From Hydrangea macrophylla (Eukaryota; Streptophyta; Magnoliopsida; Cornales; Hydrangeaceae): a stretch of 64,000 nucleotides of DNA. Of this stretch, positions 34,585-48,200 are shown one piece after another (positions within the stretch are counted from its first letter, which is position 1; each line of letters starts with the position of its first letter). The position numbers and the translations under genes were made by a program. Below the pieces are notes generated by a model, which saw nothing but the letters and a program-made list of their open reading frames with translations, was not told the DNA's origin and searched no databases. The stretch covers positions 50,431,155 to 50,495,154 of the forward strand of contig CM066994.1 in NCBI GenBank assembly GCA_033977485.1, given 5' to 3'.

Positions 34585-34589
34585 CTAAA

Positions 34590-36615
34590 TGTCACGACCC
34601 ATCCCGCTACGGGTGGAGATAGGACACGTGGCATGCCACCAAGGCTCATCTAATTCGTTTAAAGATTATAGCAACGAAAAAAGAACTTGAAAGAACCTTA
34701 AATATTTAAAACTTTTAGAAACGATACTCTCTGAGTTGTAAAATCCGTATAAAATTGAAAATGTAATTATATTTTGAAACTGGTGAATTTATGTTAATTT
34801 ATGTTGAAAGGAGTCCCAAAGGTACCCTAAAATCAATCAAAACATTTAAATTATTTCCGGAAGGGGTAGAAAAAGATTTCATGCAGGGGTCATTTCGACC
34901 GGTCGAACGACTCCCTTCGACCGGTCGAATGACCCTTTAGCAGAATTGCTTCTGGCAATTACAACACTTCAAACATTATCCAATCCTTTCAACCATTACC
35001 AAAGTTATAAGGACAAGTATCACAACTTGCCTAAGTTTGGAAAATGTTAACTAATTAAGTTAAGGGTCCGATTGGATCAAATCTCGTAAGTGCTATAACA
35101 AATTCATAAAACATGCAATTCAATGTGTTAAACATCAAGACGCGAACTCAAGAGTTCTGAATCGCTTCCAACCAACTTAAAAGGGTTTTTAAAAGAATAT
35201 TACATCAACTCAATAATAATCCAGAGCTTCTATGATTCGGTTACAAGAATCTATACCCCAATTCCTCCGAATGATCCCAACGGTCTCATCCCTCGCATTC
35301 CATCTTTCCTTTCCTCATACCTGCAAATGGAGTAAATCTCCATTGCTCAGCTATATGCTGAGTGCACAATTCTAAACATATGCTTATATGACAATTCATG
35401 CTTTAACATATCAAAGCATAACAAAATGATCTCTAGGGAGAGTAGTACGCGTTCATCCGGTAATAAAATAATGGAATTGATGTCGTGGAGGGCCTTTTCC
35501 CTACCACTCATCCAGTGCCCTGGCTGGGCCTTCTCCACAACCATGCACAATAGCCGTCGCTACTATAATCCTCCAACATCGAGGAGCTTGCCCCTATATG
35601 AATTTGCACTAAACCCCCTTTCAACCCACATAGACACATAGCATGCTCATATGATCACATATCATGCTTTTATCGCAATTTCACGCGCATAATTAATGGG
35701 CCTAATTAATACATAAATTTCACCCAGATCGATATTCAAAACATGTAAATTCTATATAATTCATAGGTATAGAATTCATACCTCGTGCAAACATCCTACA
35801 ATTTTGAAGGATGAACTAAGGGACCAATTAAACGTCGAATCTCGAATTTCAAGTGATTCCTACATGTTTACACGCATTTTTCCCAAAATTCCAACATTGG
35901 GATTTTTATAAAAACTTAGCCAAACGAGGCCTAAATAGTATCAAAAGGTAGCTTACTTCAAGGAGCACAAATATGAAATTTGGTTCAAAATAAATGGGCA
36001 GAAGACCGTCGATTTGTCTCTTAAAGCTCTAAGCCACCAAAAACTGCTAAAGCCCAAATTGATTTTGAAGATTTTAAGAAAATATCTTGGAGTCAACTAT
36101 ATATAGGCTCATCTTTTTGAAATTACGTTTACCTCCCCATGAGTTCTCAAAACTTCTAATTAGTCCTCGAAACGTCTGACACATCTATCTTATTGCTTCA
36201 CGAGTGAAAACTATAAATTATAAAAGTTTTTGTCTAAGTTTCATTTGTCGCCATAATTACGTTCCGAAAACTAATTTTGTGGAATTTCTAGATAACCTAC
36301 CTTTTATACAATGTATCACATTGGTTATCTCTAATTCGTTCCATTTGATCTCTAACAAGATCAAACTATCACAAAAGTACACAAAACATGTATAATCACT
36401 ATTCACATATACCAGATAATTCGAATAACATTTAATCCACGTAAATGTCATTTAATCATGTCAAGCTCCTCATGAATTATCAAATTCTCATGTCCTCGAT
36501 TGACACCCACTGTTGTCCTAGAGTCAACATCATTCTAATTATTAATCAACATTAATAATTCTCAGGAATTCACTTATGTATTTAAAAGTAGTATTTTTTT
36601 GGGACGGGTGTTACA
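34590..36615 (-). repeat. 5' LTR of the 18.8-kb element
   Basis: Pairs with 17793-19869. It contains two identical TTCGACCGGTCGAA palindromes (34894-34907 and 34916-34929) and a conserved TATA-like CTATATATAG (about 36098-36107). Confidence 0.88.
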
Positions 36616-36620
36616 TTTTA

Positions 36621-38894
36621 TGTCCACTGTTGAAATTGAAGAATGAAGAGGAGTTTGTGTGGAGACAGGAACACCAGCTGGCTTTTGAGCAAATCAAGGG
36701 ATATCTTGCCAAGCCGTCTGTCTTAGTTTCTCCGAAGCCAACAAACCTTTAAGGTTATATGTATCAACCTCCAATGATTCAATTGGAAGCCTGTTAATTC
36801 AAAACAATGATAAAAATGTAGAACATGTGGTTTATTACATAAGCCATATGCTGAGTGATGTAGAACAAAGATACACATTAATTGAAAAGTATTGTTTAAC
36901 TTTGTTCTTACTTGTATTAAGTTAAGATATTACATGTTACCTGTAATAGTGGAAGTCATGTGTAAAATTGATGTCATTAAATATATGCTGTCAGGACCAA
37001 CTATTATTAGTAAAGTGGAAAAATGGTCCATAACTTTGTTAGAATTCAATATGCAATATGTCCCCAAAGAGCTACTAAAGGCCAAGTCCTGGCTGATTTC
37101 TTGGCTGACCATCCTTTTTAGATATAAATCCTGAAATCCTGAAAGGGGTTGAGATTGGATATGTATCTGTTAGTCCTTGGGTACTGTAATTTGATGGGTC
37201 TAGTACAAAAGAGTTAGCAAGTGCAGGAATTATCCTCATCTCCCCATCTGGAAAAAAAGACACAGTTTTCTTTCAAACTTGATTTTAAGTGTTCCAATTA
37301 TTCAGGCTGAGTATGAGGATTTGATCATTGGCCTTAAGATTTTGTTAGAAATGAATGCCATGACTGTGAAATTAATTGGGGATTCACAATTGGTGGTCAA
37401 TCAATTAGGGGAAAAATATAAGGTGCACAATGACATTTTAGAAAAGTATTATACAGTTGCTACGAGATTGATTGATAACTTCTCTGAGTCTGCAGTAAAA
37501 CATGTGCCTAGGGAAGAAAATGAAGAAGCTAATGAATTGACCCAAATTACTTCTGGACTTAGGATTCCCACCGATGATTTTTGGAGGATGATTATAGTTG
37601 AAAAAGTGTCTAAGTCTTCAGTCTTAGAGGAGGATAACACTGTTTATGTAATGCCTCTCTAGACTAATGAGGATGATTGGAGAGACCCAATCATTAAATT
37701 TTTGAAAAACCCTAATGCAAATACAATGTTAAGATCAGAAGAAAGGCAATACACTACTTCCTAGTTGATGGTGAGTTGTTTAGAAAAGTAGCAAACAAAT
37801 CAATATTGCAGTATCCTAGTAAATTAAAGGCCTTAAAATTGATGATGCAAGTGCATAGTGGGTTATGTGGTGCTCGTTAGGCTAGGACAAAGATGAGATG
37901 GTTGATAAAGAGATATGGGTATTATTGGCCAACAATCTTAAAAGATTGTATTAATTTTGGCAAAGGATGTCAGGCCTGTCAAAGGCATGGTCCAATCCAA
38001 CATGTGCCAGCAATTAGTCTCCAATTGGTTATTAAACCATGGCCACTATCATCAAAGAAATCATGCATACATTTAGTGGCCACTGACTATTTCACTAAAT
38101 GGGTCAAAGCTATGCCACTTAAATCAGTTAGCCAGACTGAGGTAATCAAATGTGTAAGGAAAATATTATTCACAGATTTGGATTACTACGAACCATCACG
38201 GCTAAACAAGGCACACCCTTTACTAGAGATGATATGTTTGGATTTTCCTTTGAGTATGGCTTTACTATCCTAAATTTAACCCATATTATGCTCAGGCTAA
38301 TGGGCAAGCAGGATCAACCAACAAAATCCTTAAATTAAATATTTAAAAGATGGTTGACAATAACCCTAGAGTTTAGCATGAATTACTATCTGAAGTTTTA
38401 TAGGCCTATAGAACCTCAAAGTGGTCGAGCACAAAAACCATGCCATTTGCGCTAACTTATAGGCATGGTGTAGTTCTGTCATTAGAATTAACAGTAAGGT
38501 CGTTAAGAGTTGCTAGACAAAATGATATGGTAATTGATGATTATAATCAAGCTATGTTAATGGAATTAGAGGACTTAGATGAGATCAGGTTATTGGCTTT
38601 AGACCAACTTAGGCTGTAAAAATGCCAGGATGAAAAAGTCTACAATAAACGGGTAAAAGCCAAATATTTTTCTATTGGAGAGTTAGTCATGAAGGCCATT
38701 CCGCCACTTAAGCTTAAAGATCACAAACTTGGTAAATGGTCAACTAACTGGGAAGGACCCTTTGAGGATCATGAAGTACTAAAGGTGGAGCCTACCATCT
38801 AAGGAATCTAGATGGTCAAGTGTACAATAGGCTCATAAATGGTAAATATTTAAAGCAGTATATACCTTGTATGTGAGAATCATACTTGAGTTAG
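36621..38894 (+). pseudogene. RNase H, archaeal-type RNase H and integrase of the Tat-lineage element
   Basis: Coding resumes from the RT at 17792 with LLKLKNEEEFVWRQEHQLAF, then the RNase H region (KLRYYMLP, DVIKYMLSGP). A second, archaeal-type RNase H follows: FDGSSTKELASAGI, YEDLIIGLKILLEM, IGDSQLVVNQL, VPREENEEANEL. Two RNase H domains are typical of the Tat lineage. Integrase follows: zinc finger with one His changed to Arg (GCAR region, near 37872) and CQACQRHG retained, then the core (VATDYFTKWVKAMPLKSV) and a C-terminal region (NWEGPFEDHEV). Stops and frameshifts break every domain, including TAA directly before FDGSS and TAG in the zinc finger. The sequence is cut at 38895 by a solo LTR. 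Confidence 0.9.
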
Positions 38895-41800
38895 TGTGGA
38901 TACCGGGATTCCACCGCTTTTATTGGGTTTTGAAAACTTGTCTGATTTTGAATCAAAGGAAGAAATTGGTCTGTTGAAAACAGATACAGAGTCGCCACTT
39001 GGTCTTTAAGGAACCAAGAAACCTAATTTTGACTCACCCAAACGGATAAGGGCACCGGCCCTTCATAACCAAAGAACTTGGTTCGGGGTTTTGGTACGAG
39101 AGAGGAAGGAGCCTTTGTCGCGACTAAAACACCCTCAACTCGCCCCGTCTTTCGACGGGCCTCAATTAGCATCCAAATAATCATCTTATACTATGTATGG
39201 TCCGGCAATTAATATAATAAGAAACTTGAAATGGAAGATCTAAAGATAAAATATCATTCATAAGATCTAAGTCAAATATCATGCAATGTAAAGTGAAAGA
39301 TCACACAAATAAATCTAAAAAAATCGTCTAATCATGTATCAAATAATCAAGACCTCCTAATCTAAAGGGGGACATGAATTGTTATTGAAACAAACAAATA
39401 AAGAAATCAAAATATGCTTAGCAAGCTAGAATGATGCATGTTAATCTTTGAGAAGAGAAGATCTCTCAATTCCCGGGACGGATGAGAAAGGATGATTAGA
39501 TCGAGGGGAAGCATGAACGTGTGATCAAATTCATTTCCTTATAATCTTCTTAGATTAAGAGTTACAAAAACCCCAAACCTTGCATGAATGCAATGTATGT
39601 ATCTAAAGTGTGCAAAGATTGTAGTGTGTTTTGTGTACATGGATTTCTAGAATGACTTAGAAGTCTAAAATGTGTATGAATGAATGAATGAAATCATCAT
39701 GGGATATGCACAAATGTAGTATGAACTACTTCCTAAGATATAAACTAATTTGGAATGCATACAAGCATCAAATCAAAGAATGAAAGTTAAGGTATACTTG
39801 CTGTGAATAGTGGACAGAACAGTAGCATCATCTTTGGAAAATTGAAAAGAGGGGTTAGGAATGTTTTCAATGCATGATTTTTTATGTAGATGTTCCTTAT
39901 TGTGTGTAGAACACAACCCAAAAAGCCAATCGTGAATAGCTATCACAGAATGTGAGAAATCATATAAACAATGAAGGTCACTCAGAAACAGAGTCCGTAC
40001 CGTCGACTGAAACGTTAGAAAATCTTAGAAAATGAAAACAAATGATCTAAAAGCCCATTTTATATGGAAAGTTTCCTAAGACACTGAAATTTAAGGGAAA
40101 AATAAGTTAGGACCACCCTTTTTGGAAAAGTTTTCTGGAAAAGAAGCTGGAAGTGGACCTAGCTGCTGTGACAGAGAAAGACAGAATGTATGGAAGGAAT
40201 GTTGGGATCCAAATGGACCATTTCCAAGTACTTCCAAGTCAAACCAAAAATCATGGGTGTTCTCCAATGAGTTAGGAAGACTTTCCAAGTGGCCTTGCAT
40301 CCATATGTTGAGCATTGAGTCCTAGAGAAATCTTTGAACTCAACTCACTCACTGTTTTGACTCATTATTTTGAAGATTTTGGAGAAAACAAAGTTTTGTT
40401 TCTTGAAACCAAATGAGAGGGATTGAGAGGTGTTTTGAAATAGATGTTTTGAAAACATATTTTCAACACTCAATAAGGATTATAGCCACTTAGAATACCA
40501 ACATCAAACTCATCATTAAGAACCTCCAAGATTGTTGGAGAGATTTATTTTATTTTTTGAACATAACTTCAATACATTCCAAGAATACCTTGGAAGTAAT
40601 GAGGTTATGATCATCATCTATCAAACATGTTTTTGAGGTCAAGAGCTACTATCCATAAGGATTCACTCACCCCAAACTTCATGTCATCACTTAGATGATG
40701 ATGAACTAGTAAATAAATAAAGAAAATCAAAAAGAAATGAGATAAGAAGAGATGAACAATAAATAAACAAGCAAATAGATGATGATCAATAGATGATATT
40801 CATGAAGCATGAGACTTGTAGATTGGTGTTTCACTCATATGTAATGACATTAGATATGGAAGAAGCTTCCACTCTCTTGAATGCTCACTAGAATGGTGGT
40901 TAGGTGTATTGAATGTTGAAGTAAATGGAAGTAATGAAGTAAAAACAAAGTTAGAACTCACTTTTGTTTTGAAAATCAAAGAAGAAAGCTTCTTTTCTCT
41001 CTACTCTAACCTTATCTCTACAACTTTCTCTCCCAAACTTTTTCAAAACTCACATTTGACTCCCCTAAAATGAGGAGTAATGGGGTGTTTATATAGGACA
41101 ACTTGGGGTGGTTTTGGGATTTAGAAAGTGTTCCCATTGGCTCCAAACATCTGAAATCATGAAACTACGTCGTTTTGGGTTTTAATTAATCAAAATGGGA
41201 CCACAAAATAAATTACAAAAATACACTGTTCTGGAGGGGAGTGCCGCGGCGGCACTGGGCCAGTGCCGCGGCGGCACTGCTCCTCCCTTCGTCTGGATAA
41301 TGCTGTTTAGGCCCCCTGATGTTCCGGTATTCGCGAAAAGGCCCTATTTCGTCCGAAATTCACAGAAAATGTATATGAACTCCAAATTGAGGTTGTGATA
41401 TACCGTTGGAAAGGTAATGGAGTCTAGTTTATATAAAAAATAGTTTGGAGATAGGTCACTTCGAAAAGTTTTGCGGTATTCGCGATAAAAGCTGATTTGA
41501 TCGTCTTTTTCGTCTTTGGAAATTCATAATAAATTCGTTTTAAATCCGAAAATTGCGTGTGATATACCGTTGGAAAGCTATTGACCTCTAGTATCCATGA
41601 AAAATATTTGAAAATTGTTTCGGCACCCTGGTTCCAAAGTCAAATTCTGGTCAAACTGGTCAAACCTGGGATTCCCGGGAAGTTCTGGAAACCTCCGGGA
41701 GTTCCCGGGAGCTGATGTTTTCGCTCGATTTTCTTTTGGAACTTGTTTTAATACTTTCTTCATGATTTAAAATGATTCTGGTGAATTCGGACGATTTCGG

Positions 41801-42156
41801 TCAACCTTGGTCAAACTTGGTCAAACCTCAGTCAAACCTGGTCAAACCTTGGTCAAACCGGTCAACGGGGACTTTTCGGGAACTTCCGGGACTTCCGGTG
41901 GTCTCTGGGAGCTGACGATATCTTCTGATTTTACTTAAAAACTCATTTTATTGTTTTTCTTACGGCATAGCATGTTTTCAGAACTTCGGGACCAAATTTG
42001 GGAGTTTTCGGGCTTTCAGGGGCATTTTGGTCATTCTGAGCATTCTGAGAGATAGAGCTGACTTCCGAGAGTCCTTTTGAGTCTTTTTACGATCATCGTG
42101 AACCACCAAACTATGGGTCTCCTGAATCTGATAGCCGACAAAATGGGGTGTCTACA
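38895..42156 (-). mobile_element. Solo LTR, Tat/Ogre-type (3262 bp)
   Basis: On the plus strand it starts TGTGGATACCGGG and ends GGGGTGTCTACA. Flanks are GTTAG (38890-38894) and GTCAG (42157-42161), a 5-bp duplication with one mismatch. Minus-strand start TGTAGACACCCCATTTTG and an internal ACAGAGTCGCCACTTGG resemble the LTRs of the 13.4-kb element, so both belong to related families. A TATA-like site reads TATATAA on the minus strand (41091-41097). No second LTR or interior is present. Paired 17-bp palindromes lie at 41240-41278. Confidence 0.78.
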
Positions 42157-42948
42157 GTCAGTTAGAGCAAGGCATAGAAAATGTGTAAAGGGTACATGTC
42201 GCTCCTGATCAGTCTGAGGAATTGGATTCTAGTGATGTCCAGGATCAGAGTGATGAAGGGGAATGAGAAATAGAAACCTATAATTAAATGATGTGCTAAG
42301 AAACAGAGTCATGTATATATATATATATATATATGAAACCAAGCACATCATCCAAAAGCCAAAACATGGCTAGGTAAAACAATCATAGTAGTTCTGGCCC
42401 ATGGCCAGTTTGTAAAATGCTAAACCCAAAAATCACAAGAAGTCTGTCAAATTCCTAAAAAACATAGAAGAAGTCAGGAAAAAGAAAGGAGAAAGAAAGA
42501 CCAAGGCATGAGACCACTGTTCATCAATCTGGGCTAATTTGGTCTCTGTAGTTTTGTAAACCGCCAACCATGACTCTTCTTGTGTGTCCATAGTAGAAAT
42601 CTCATCAGTCAACTGGTCCAGCTATTCAGGAACTTTCTCCAGGTCAGCCTATTGGGAGGCATAATCAGTCTCCATCTTCTCCAGATCAGCCCACAATTTC
42701 TTGATGTTCGATCTCTAAGAATCACACAGAGTTCTTCAATCCCTCTTCGGTAGCATCAGCCAAGTAGATACATTGATTGGCAACGTCCTCCCTTTTCTAG
42801 AAAAATTTCTTTACATCGACCATCTGCTCGGTAGCTTCTGCTATATCATTGGCAATTTTTTTGAACTATAGTAAGAAAGGCATTGATGACGAAGAAGAAG
42901 AGCCTGCGAAGTCTGCAGAAAGTAGGGAGACTGCCCCCTCTATGACAG
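42157..42948 (-). pseudogene. Antisense ORF of the Tat-lineage element, first piece
   Basis: On the minus strand the sequence encodes charged, Gln/Glu/Leu-rich helical segments (DEISTMDTQEESWLAVYKT, ADLEKMETDYASQADLEKVP) broken by stops. Known Tat-group elements (Retand/Ogre relatives) carry an extra antisense ORF between pol and the 3' LTR, and the position fits. The piece at 42157-42280 is still plus-sense pol tail or spacer. An AT run is at 42309-42334. It is cut at 42949 by the Athila-like element and resumes at 53887. Confidence 0.6.
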
Positions 42949-45250
42949 TGACGACATCCTATTGACGCGTTTTCTTATCACACCCAAGTGTAGGTGATCG
43001 TACAAGTAATAAAGTTCTGGAAGTCCAGGTCGAACCCACAGGGAACGGAATAAAATTTTATTAAGTTAGGCAGATAACTATTTTTGTCACTAAAAAGAAA
43101 ATAAAAGATGATGGATTTTTGTGGGGTTTTACTAAACTACTAATTTTTATATGTTTGCAATAAAAGTAATTAAAGCTATTTTTTTCTTAACAGTTTATGG
43201 TAAAGATTTTCACAGTGCAAAATAAATTAACTAACATACTAGTAAGAAAAGGAAGAAAAATAAATAAAAGCTAAATTTTTGTAAGATAAACTTTTTAGAT
43301 TTAACAATAGCGAAAGATGGAAATAATACAGATATTTAAGCAAAACTATTATAAAACAGGAAATATTAATTAACTAGGGGAATTGATTTAAAGAAATTGG
43401 GAATATGCAAACCAACACTAGATCCCACAACTTTTGTGCATTTAAAAAGCATTTGGCATTTAAGACCGTAGAGTCATTCTTTATTTAAAATAAACTTTCA
43501 CTAGTCAGGGTCATATCAAGTGTGTCAGGTTTGATATGAAACGACGTCGTTTGGTTTAAAGAAAAATAAAAAGGCAATTGGGCAGTAGCCAGGTTCGAAC
43601 CGTGCCCCGCTGCGGACGTGGGTTATTCAGCGTCCAGTCCCCACCACTCTGCCACTACACAATTGCCTATCCATTATTGGATAGAAATATATATATAAAC
43701 ACATATTTGAAATATTAACTTTGTCATATGAGTTGTTTGAGTATGCTAGGTGTTTTTTTATGACAAAAGGCATAGTTTGACAATCCACATAATTAGGCTT
43801 TTTATTTCAAATATGTACTCTTTTGAGCCCAATATAGCCATAGTATATAAACATGTTAAATGGTCATAAACTATAGATACATAGATATTTTTTGGCCATA
43901 AATGGAAAAACAACCCATATAGATAAATTTGCCCATTTAAGATTAGTGCACAGAAGCTGTGGTTTCTAAGTTTTTATTACATATCCCCAATTAAAGTTTT
44001 AGCCTACCATTTTAGAATTGAAACTGTCTTCGAAATAAAATTTAAAAGATAAATTAAATTGGTGTAAACAGTGACTGCTCAATTAAAACTAAAGTTGTAA
44101 AACTAAGGTAAGAGTGAAATATAGTATTATTATATTATTTTCTACTTAATATGAGCTGGGGTTGAATTTGTGGAATCTGCAAAATAGCAAAGTTTAGTAC
44201 AACTAGGCTAATAAAATATACATAAATGGAAATACTGAACCAAAAATAAAATACTAAACCTTTGACTTTGGATTCTTGTGGGGTCACAGTGGTTGAGCTC
44301 CAAGAACACAAATAAGGCCAAACCAAATCCAAATATACTTTTGGAGTGAGAAATGGGTATGATGTACTTTTGGACTTTAGTAGGTGATTATAACAACTAC
44401 GTGGCTAAGAAATCTGGCATTTAATCCCAAAATTTGTCTTTTAGTGAATGAAAATATTGCTATAAAAAACTGAAAATTTGGAGTTTCTAACTATTTTAGG
44501 GGACAACTATAAGTATTACTAGACTAAAGATATTAAATCTAAATTTAAATAGGACTATTTTACTACTAAAAATTGACAAAGGTCATACAAGAAAACAAAT
44601 ATTTTAAATTTACGAAATACAGTACATAAAGTTTTGCTACATATTTTTGAACATAAAATCATCAAATACATAAAAGTGAAATTTTACAACTACTAGAACT
44701 AGAAAAGGCAAAGAAAAACTAAAGTTTCCTATTTCTAGGGACAATATAAAGTGCTCACATAATAACCTCCCCTAAACTATTCTCTCCCTAACAGTGATTG
44801 TTGTGCAGCTCGTAGGCTGTGAAGCTTGCTCTTGTTCTGCTCTCTTCTGCTCCTTTTATAGACGAACTGAGATTAAAATTCATCATCCTGTTCGTCAGCT
44901 GGCAAATTTTTCCTTTGCGCCTCGCCTCATTTTCTTTGATCTCTGACAAGTTTGAAATATCAAACTCTTCTTTGTCTTCTTCTCACAATTCTGTTTACAG
45001 AATTGTGAGTTTTGAGTGTTATATGAGAAATGCTTCGGTGTGGTTGCTACTTCTTTCCTTCCCTTTAGTTCACTCCATTTTTACCTAAACATATAAAATG
45101 TGTAAAAATAAATAATTACATGCATTTGAGTGACATCACTGTTAAATTATATTAATTTAAATATGCATGTAAAACTAGGAATTTGGGGGATTAAATGAGT
45201 ATTATGTCTATTATATTGGCACATAAATGTGCAATATTCAATGTTTGTCA
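42949..45250 (-). repeat. 3' LTR of the Athila-like element
   Basis: Same length and almost the same sequence as 51585-53886. Open frames inside (44135-44332, 44819-45088) recur identically in the other LTR and are LTR sequence, not genes. A polypurine-like GAGGGGTG on the element strand abuts it at 45251-45258. Confidence 0.92.
43573..43667 (-). other. tRNA-like module in the 3' LTR
   Basis: Bounded by GGCAATTG (43573) and CAATTGCC (ending 43667), an 8-bp inverted repeat like an acceptor stem. On the minus strand it contains an A-box-like TGGCAGAGTGG (43644-43654) and a B-box-like GGTTCGAACC (43592-43601). The T and anticodon arms do not fold well, so it is not a functional tRNA gene but a tRNA-derived segment. 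It recurs in the other LTR. Confidence 0.55.
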
Positions 45251-48200
45251 CACCCCTCAACTAGCTTATTGCTAGTCCCTAGCAATGAAGTGAAAGAGAA
45301 ATTGTTCTAGAAGTTTTATTAAAGAGTAGGAATAAACTAAGGAAAATAAAAATTAACTAACTCACTGTCGCAGGAATCGCGATTGCATTTAGCGTATGCA
45401 ACAAGCCGTTAAACCCCTAGGTTACCCCTAGTGGACGAGTGTTGTCTCGTGAGGGTTTGTAGTGAATATACCCACAAAATTCAATTTTTTTTTTTTTTAA
45501 ATGTAAAAATAAAATGAAATAAAAATAAAAGTAGATTTTCTCCTTTTACAACTGATAAGATTAAATTTTACAATAAAATGAAATTTTCAAGTATGTAATA
45601 ATAATGCAACACATATACTCACAGTTTTGTCAATGGTAGCATTTTTTATACTCTTTAAACTTACAGTGTGTACTTGAAAAGTCAAGCAACTGATCTTAAT
45701 TTCAAAGTTTACATAGCCAATAGCAGTCATACAACTTGTAGTTTTAACTCAAATCTCACTAGGAATTCACTCTTTTAAGGAGAAACTCTCAGAAACCGGT
45801 GTAGAGAACATCTCACTTGGTAGGGAAGCAAAGACAGAAAAGTTGCTTCCATATTTTTGATGGCTCAATATATAGGCATTTAGAGTACAATAAGTCTCAT
45901 GAAAGAATACTTAGCATTAGAAGAGCGATCTACCGTGGAGAACATCCTTATCACTTAAATTTAAAAATCAATTTCTTTTAAATCATTAGGACTTTGACTG
46001 GTAGGTTAGAAATTAAGATGAGTAGGAGATTTGGGGTGTATTTGTTCTAAGCATGTGATTGGAGTGTTTGCGCAATTCATTCCAACCTCTTCTTTTTCTT
46101 CTCCTTTTTATCATATGTACATTTTTTCTTTTTTCTTTTTTTTTTCTTTTTAATTTCTCATTTTTTTTTTCCGTTTTTTTTTTTTTTTGAAATCAACTCC
46201 TTTCTTTCTTTACCACTTCTTACAATATTAATACAGTCCAATCACATACCTAGATATAGAAGTGAGGTTTGTACTCCCAGGTGGAGCAAGGTATGATTTG
46301 GATAGAACTGAGAATAAGGTAATATTAGGTGAAGGGGGGTGCATTTGAAAGAAAAGATGGCCTAAATCATTTTAAAAATAGATTGACTTTGTTCATTTAA
46401 GCAATTTAGACGTTCTAATGGTAAATCCTGAACGTTCTCTTCTAATGATTAGTCAAAGAAAAATAATGAGACTTTCAACGAGTGATATGATAAAGAAAAT
46501 AAAATGAGACTGAAAAGAAATAGTAACCCTCATAAAGAAAGATTGGCACAAAAGTTCACATGGGTTAATTAGTTTCCACTACTTGTTTTTAAACTGCATA
46601 GTTTATGCTTACTCATCCATTTAGATTCAGTAAATATTTTCACACTGTTTCAAAATATTTAATGTTTAAAGAGTTTCTAGCATTTGAAAATAGTAAAACA
46701 TGTGACAATGTGTTGTATGCTATTAACATACCCAAAATAACATTAACGTGTCAAATTTATCTTATATAAAGTAAAAGAAAAACTTCTGAAAAATCCTAAG
46801 CATATCCACTAAGTTGGATACATATATGGTGCGACTAGTATCCTCTGCACCTATACAAAAGAGGCTACGCAATCCGGAGCGTCCAAGTTGTCATGATTAC
46901 CCATTCACCTCTAGTAAAAGAGATGAGTCTAGACCCACTAGCAAGCTAAAAACATCAGTAAGAGGCTAAGAGATAACTCTGGCTTTACTTAGTTTTTCGC
47001 TACCTCTAGGGACATTCACCGCACTAGACATATCTGGTGATCCTTGGATCATGCAAATTACTCCTATCGAACCAGCTAATGAAAGCCAGATGTACACGTA
47101 GGATCATTTTAAAGTCTGACCTGACTGAAAATTATTGTAAAAACTAAAAATAAAAATGAAAAGAAATGAGGGATGGGAAAACAAAATTTATTTGGGTATC
47201 AAAGGATCCAGTCCTCTTTCTCAACCAAATTTTTCTTTTGTTTTGATTTGAATTGTCTTTTGTAACAGTAGTAAACTTTAAAAGATGTGCCATTATGAGC
47301 AATTAAACCAGGACATTCTTCTCTATAACAATTCAAACACCATCCTAACCTTTTAGCTTTCCTTTTGATGGCATAAAGGCTAGTGCCAGCAAAGGGTTTC
47401 TTCTACTCAGAAACAAGTGAGCGACCCATTAACGTCTGGTCATCGACTATTGGATCCATTTTTTATACTCTCAGCCAACAAGAGAGGCTAGACTCAACCC
47501 TCCACTCCTTTCAACTATCAACTAAGATCTAATTAAAGAGAGCTTAGAGGGGGTGGGTGGGAATATTATTTAAAAACTAAAAATATTTAAGAAAAATATA
47601 TACATTCAGAAACTAATTTTTTTTTTTTTTTTTTTTTTAAACAAAAATTAGAAAACTACATTTTTTTTTTTTTTAGAAAAGTCCAAGACATCGTATCATT
47701 ATAATAACAATAATAAGGAAAATTATGGTATAAACTTCGAAAATCATAAGAGCGGTGACGTGCTCGTCATTCATATTTTTTTTTTTTTTTATTTTAAAAA
47801 AAAAATAGAAAACTTGGATTTTTTTTTTTTTTTTAACAAGGGCAACGCAGCATTATCATAACAACAATTAAGAAAATGATAAGGTAAAGTTCAAAATACA
47901 TAATACCAATAGTTATCGCGTCGTCCATTTTTTTTTACAAAGAAATGGAAAAATATCACCTGTCTCTTTGAAAATCTGAGAACCTGGTAGGGCCGTAGAT
48001 CGAGTGATATTTCCAAGCTTCTTTGATGCGTGGGTACCTACAACTTATGGATATCATTTTTGTTAGATAATGGAAAAAAGAGAAAATAAAAATCTAAAAT
48101 AAAAACTAAAGTCGAATCGGAAAAGGAAAAAAAAAAAAAAATAGAAAAATAAAATCAAAATCAAGCTTTTCTTTGGACTATAGATCTTACCTTTAGTGAT

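Larger units (their letters stand above)
17793..36615 (-). mobile_element. LTR retrotransposon without visible gag-pol, 18.8 kb with nested insertions
   Basis: The LTRs are 17793-19869 and 34590-36615, with target duplication TTTTA at 17788-17792 and 36616-36620. On the minus strand the LTR starts TGTAACACCCGTCCC and ends GGGTCGTGACA. The primer site (complement of GCTCTGATACCA, 34573-34584) is the initiator-Met form TGGTATCAGAGC. The polypurine tract GGAGGGAAGAG abuts the other LTR. Both place the 5' LTR on the right. Without the nested solo LTR the interior is about 7.3 kb, lacking recognisable protein motifs. The two LTRs differ at many bases and small indels, so insertion is old. It interrupts the RT of the Tat element. 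Confidence 0.9.

Noticed and set aside
43573..43667. Functional tRNA gene
   Set aside because: A/B-box-like motifs and an acceptor-like stem are present, but T and anticodon arms do not fold and it sits identically in both LTRs; kept as a tRNA-like module only.
44135..45088. Frames at 44135-44332 and 44819-45088 as genes
   Set aside because: They recur identically in the other LTR (52771-52968 and 53455-53724) and overlap promoter sequence.
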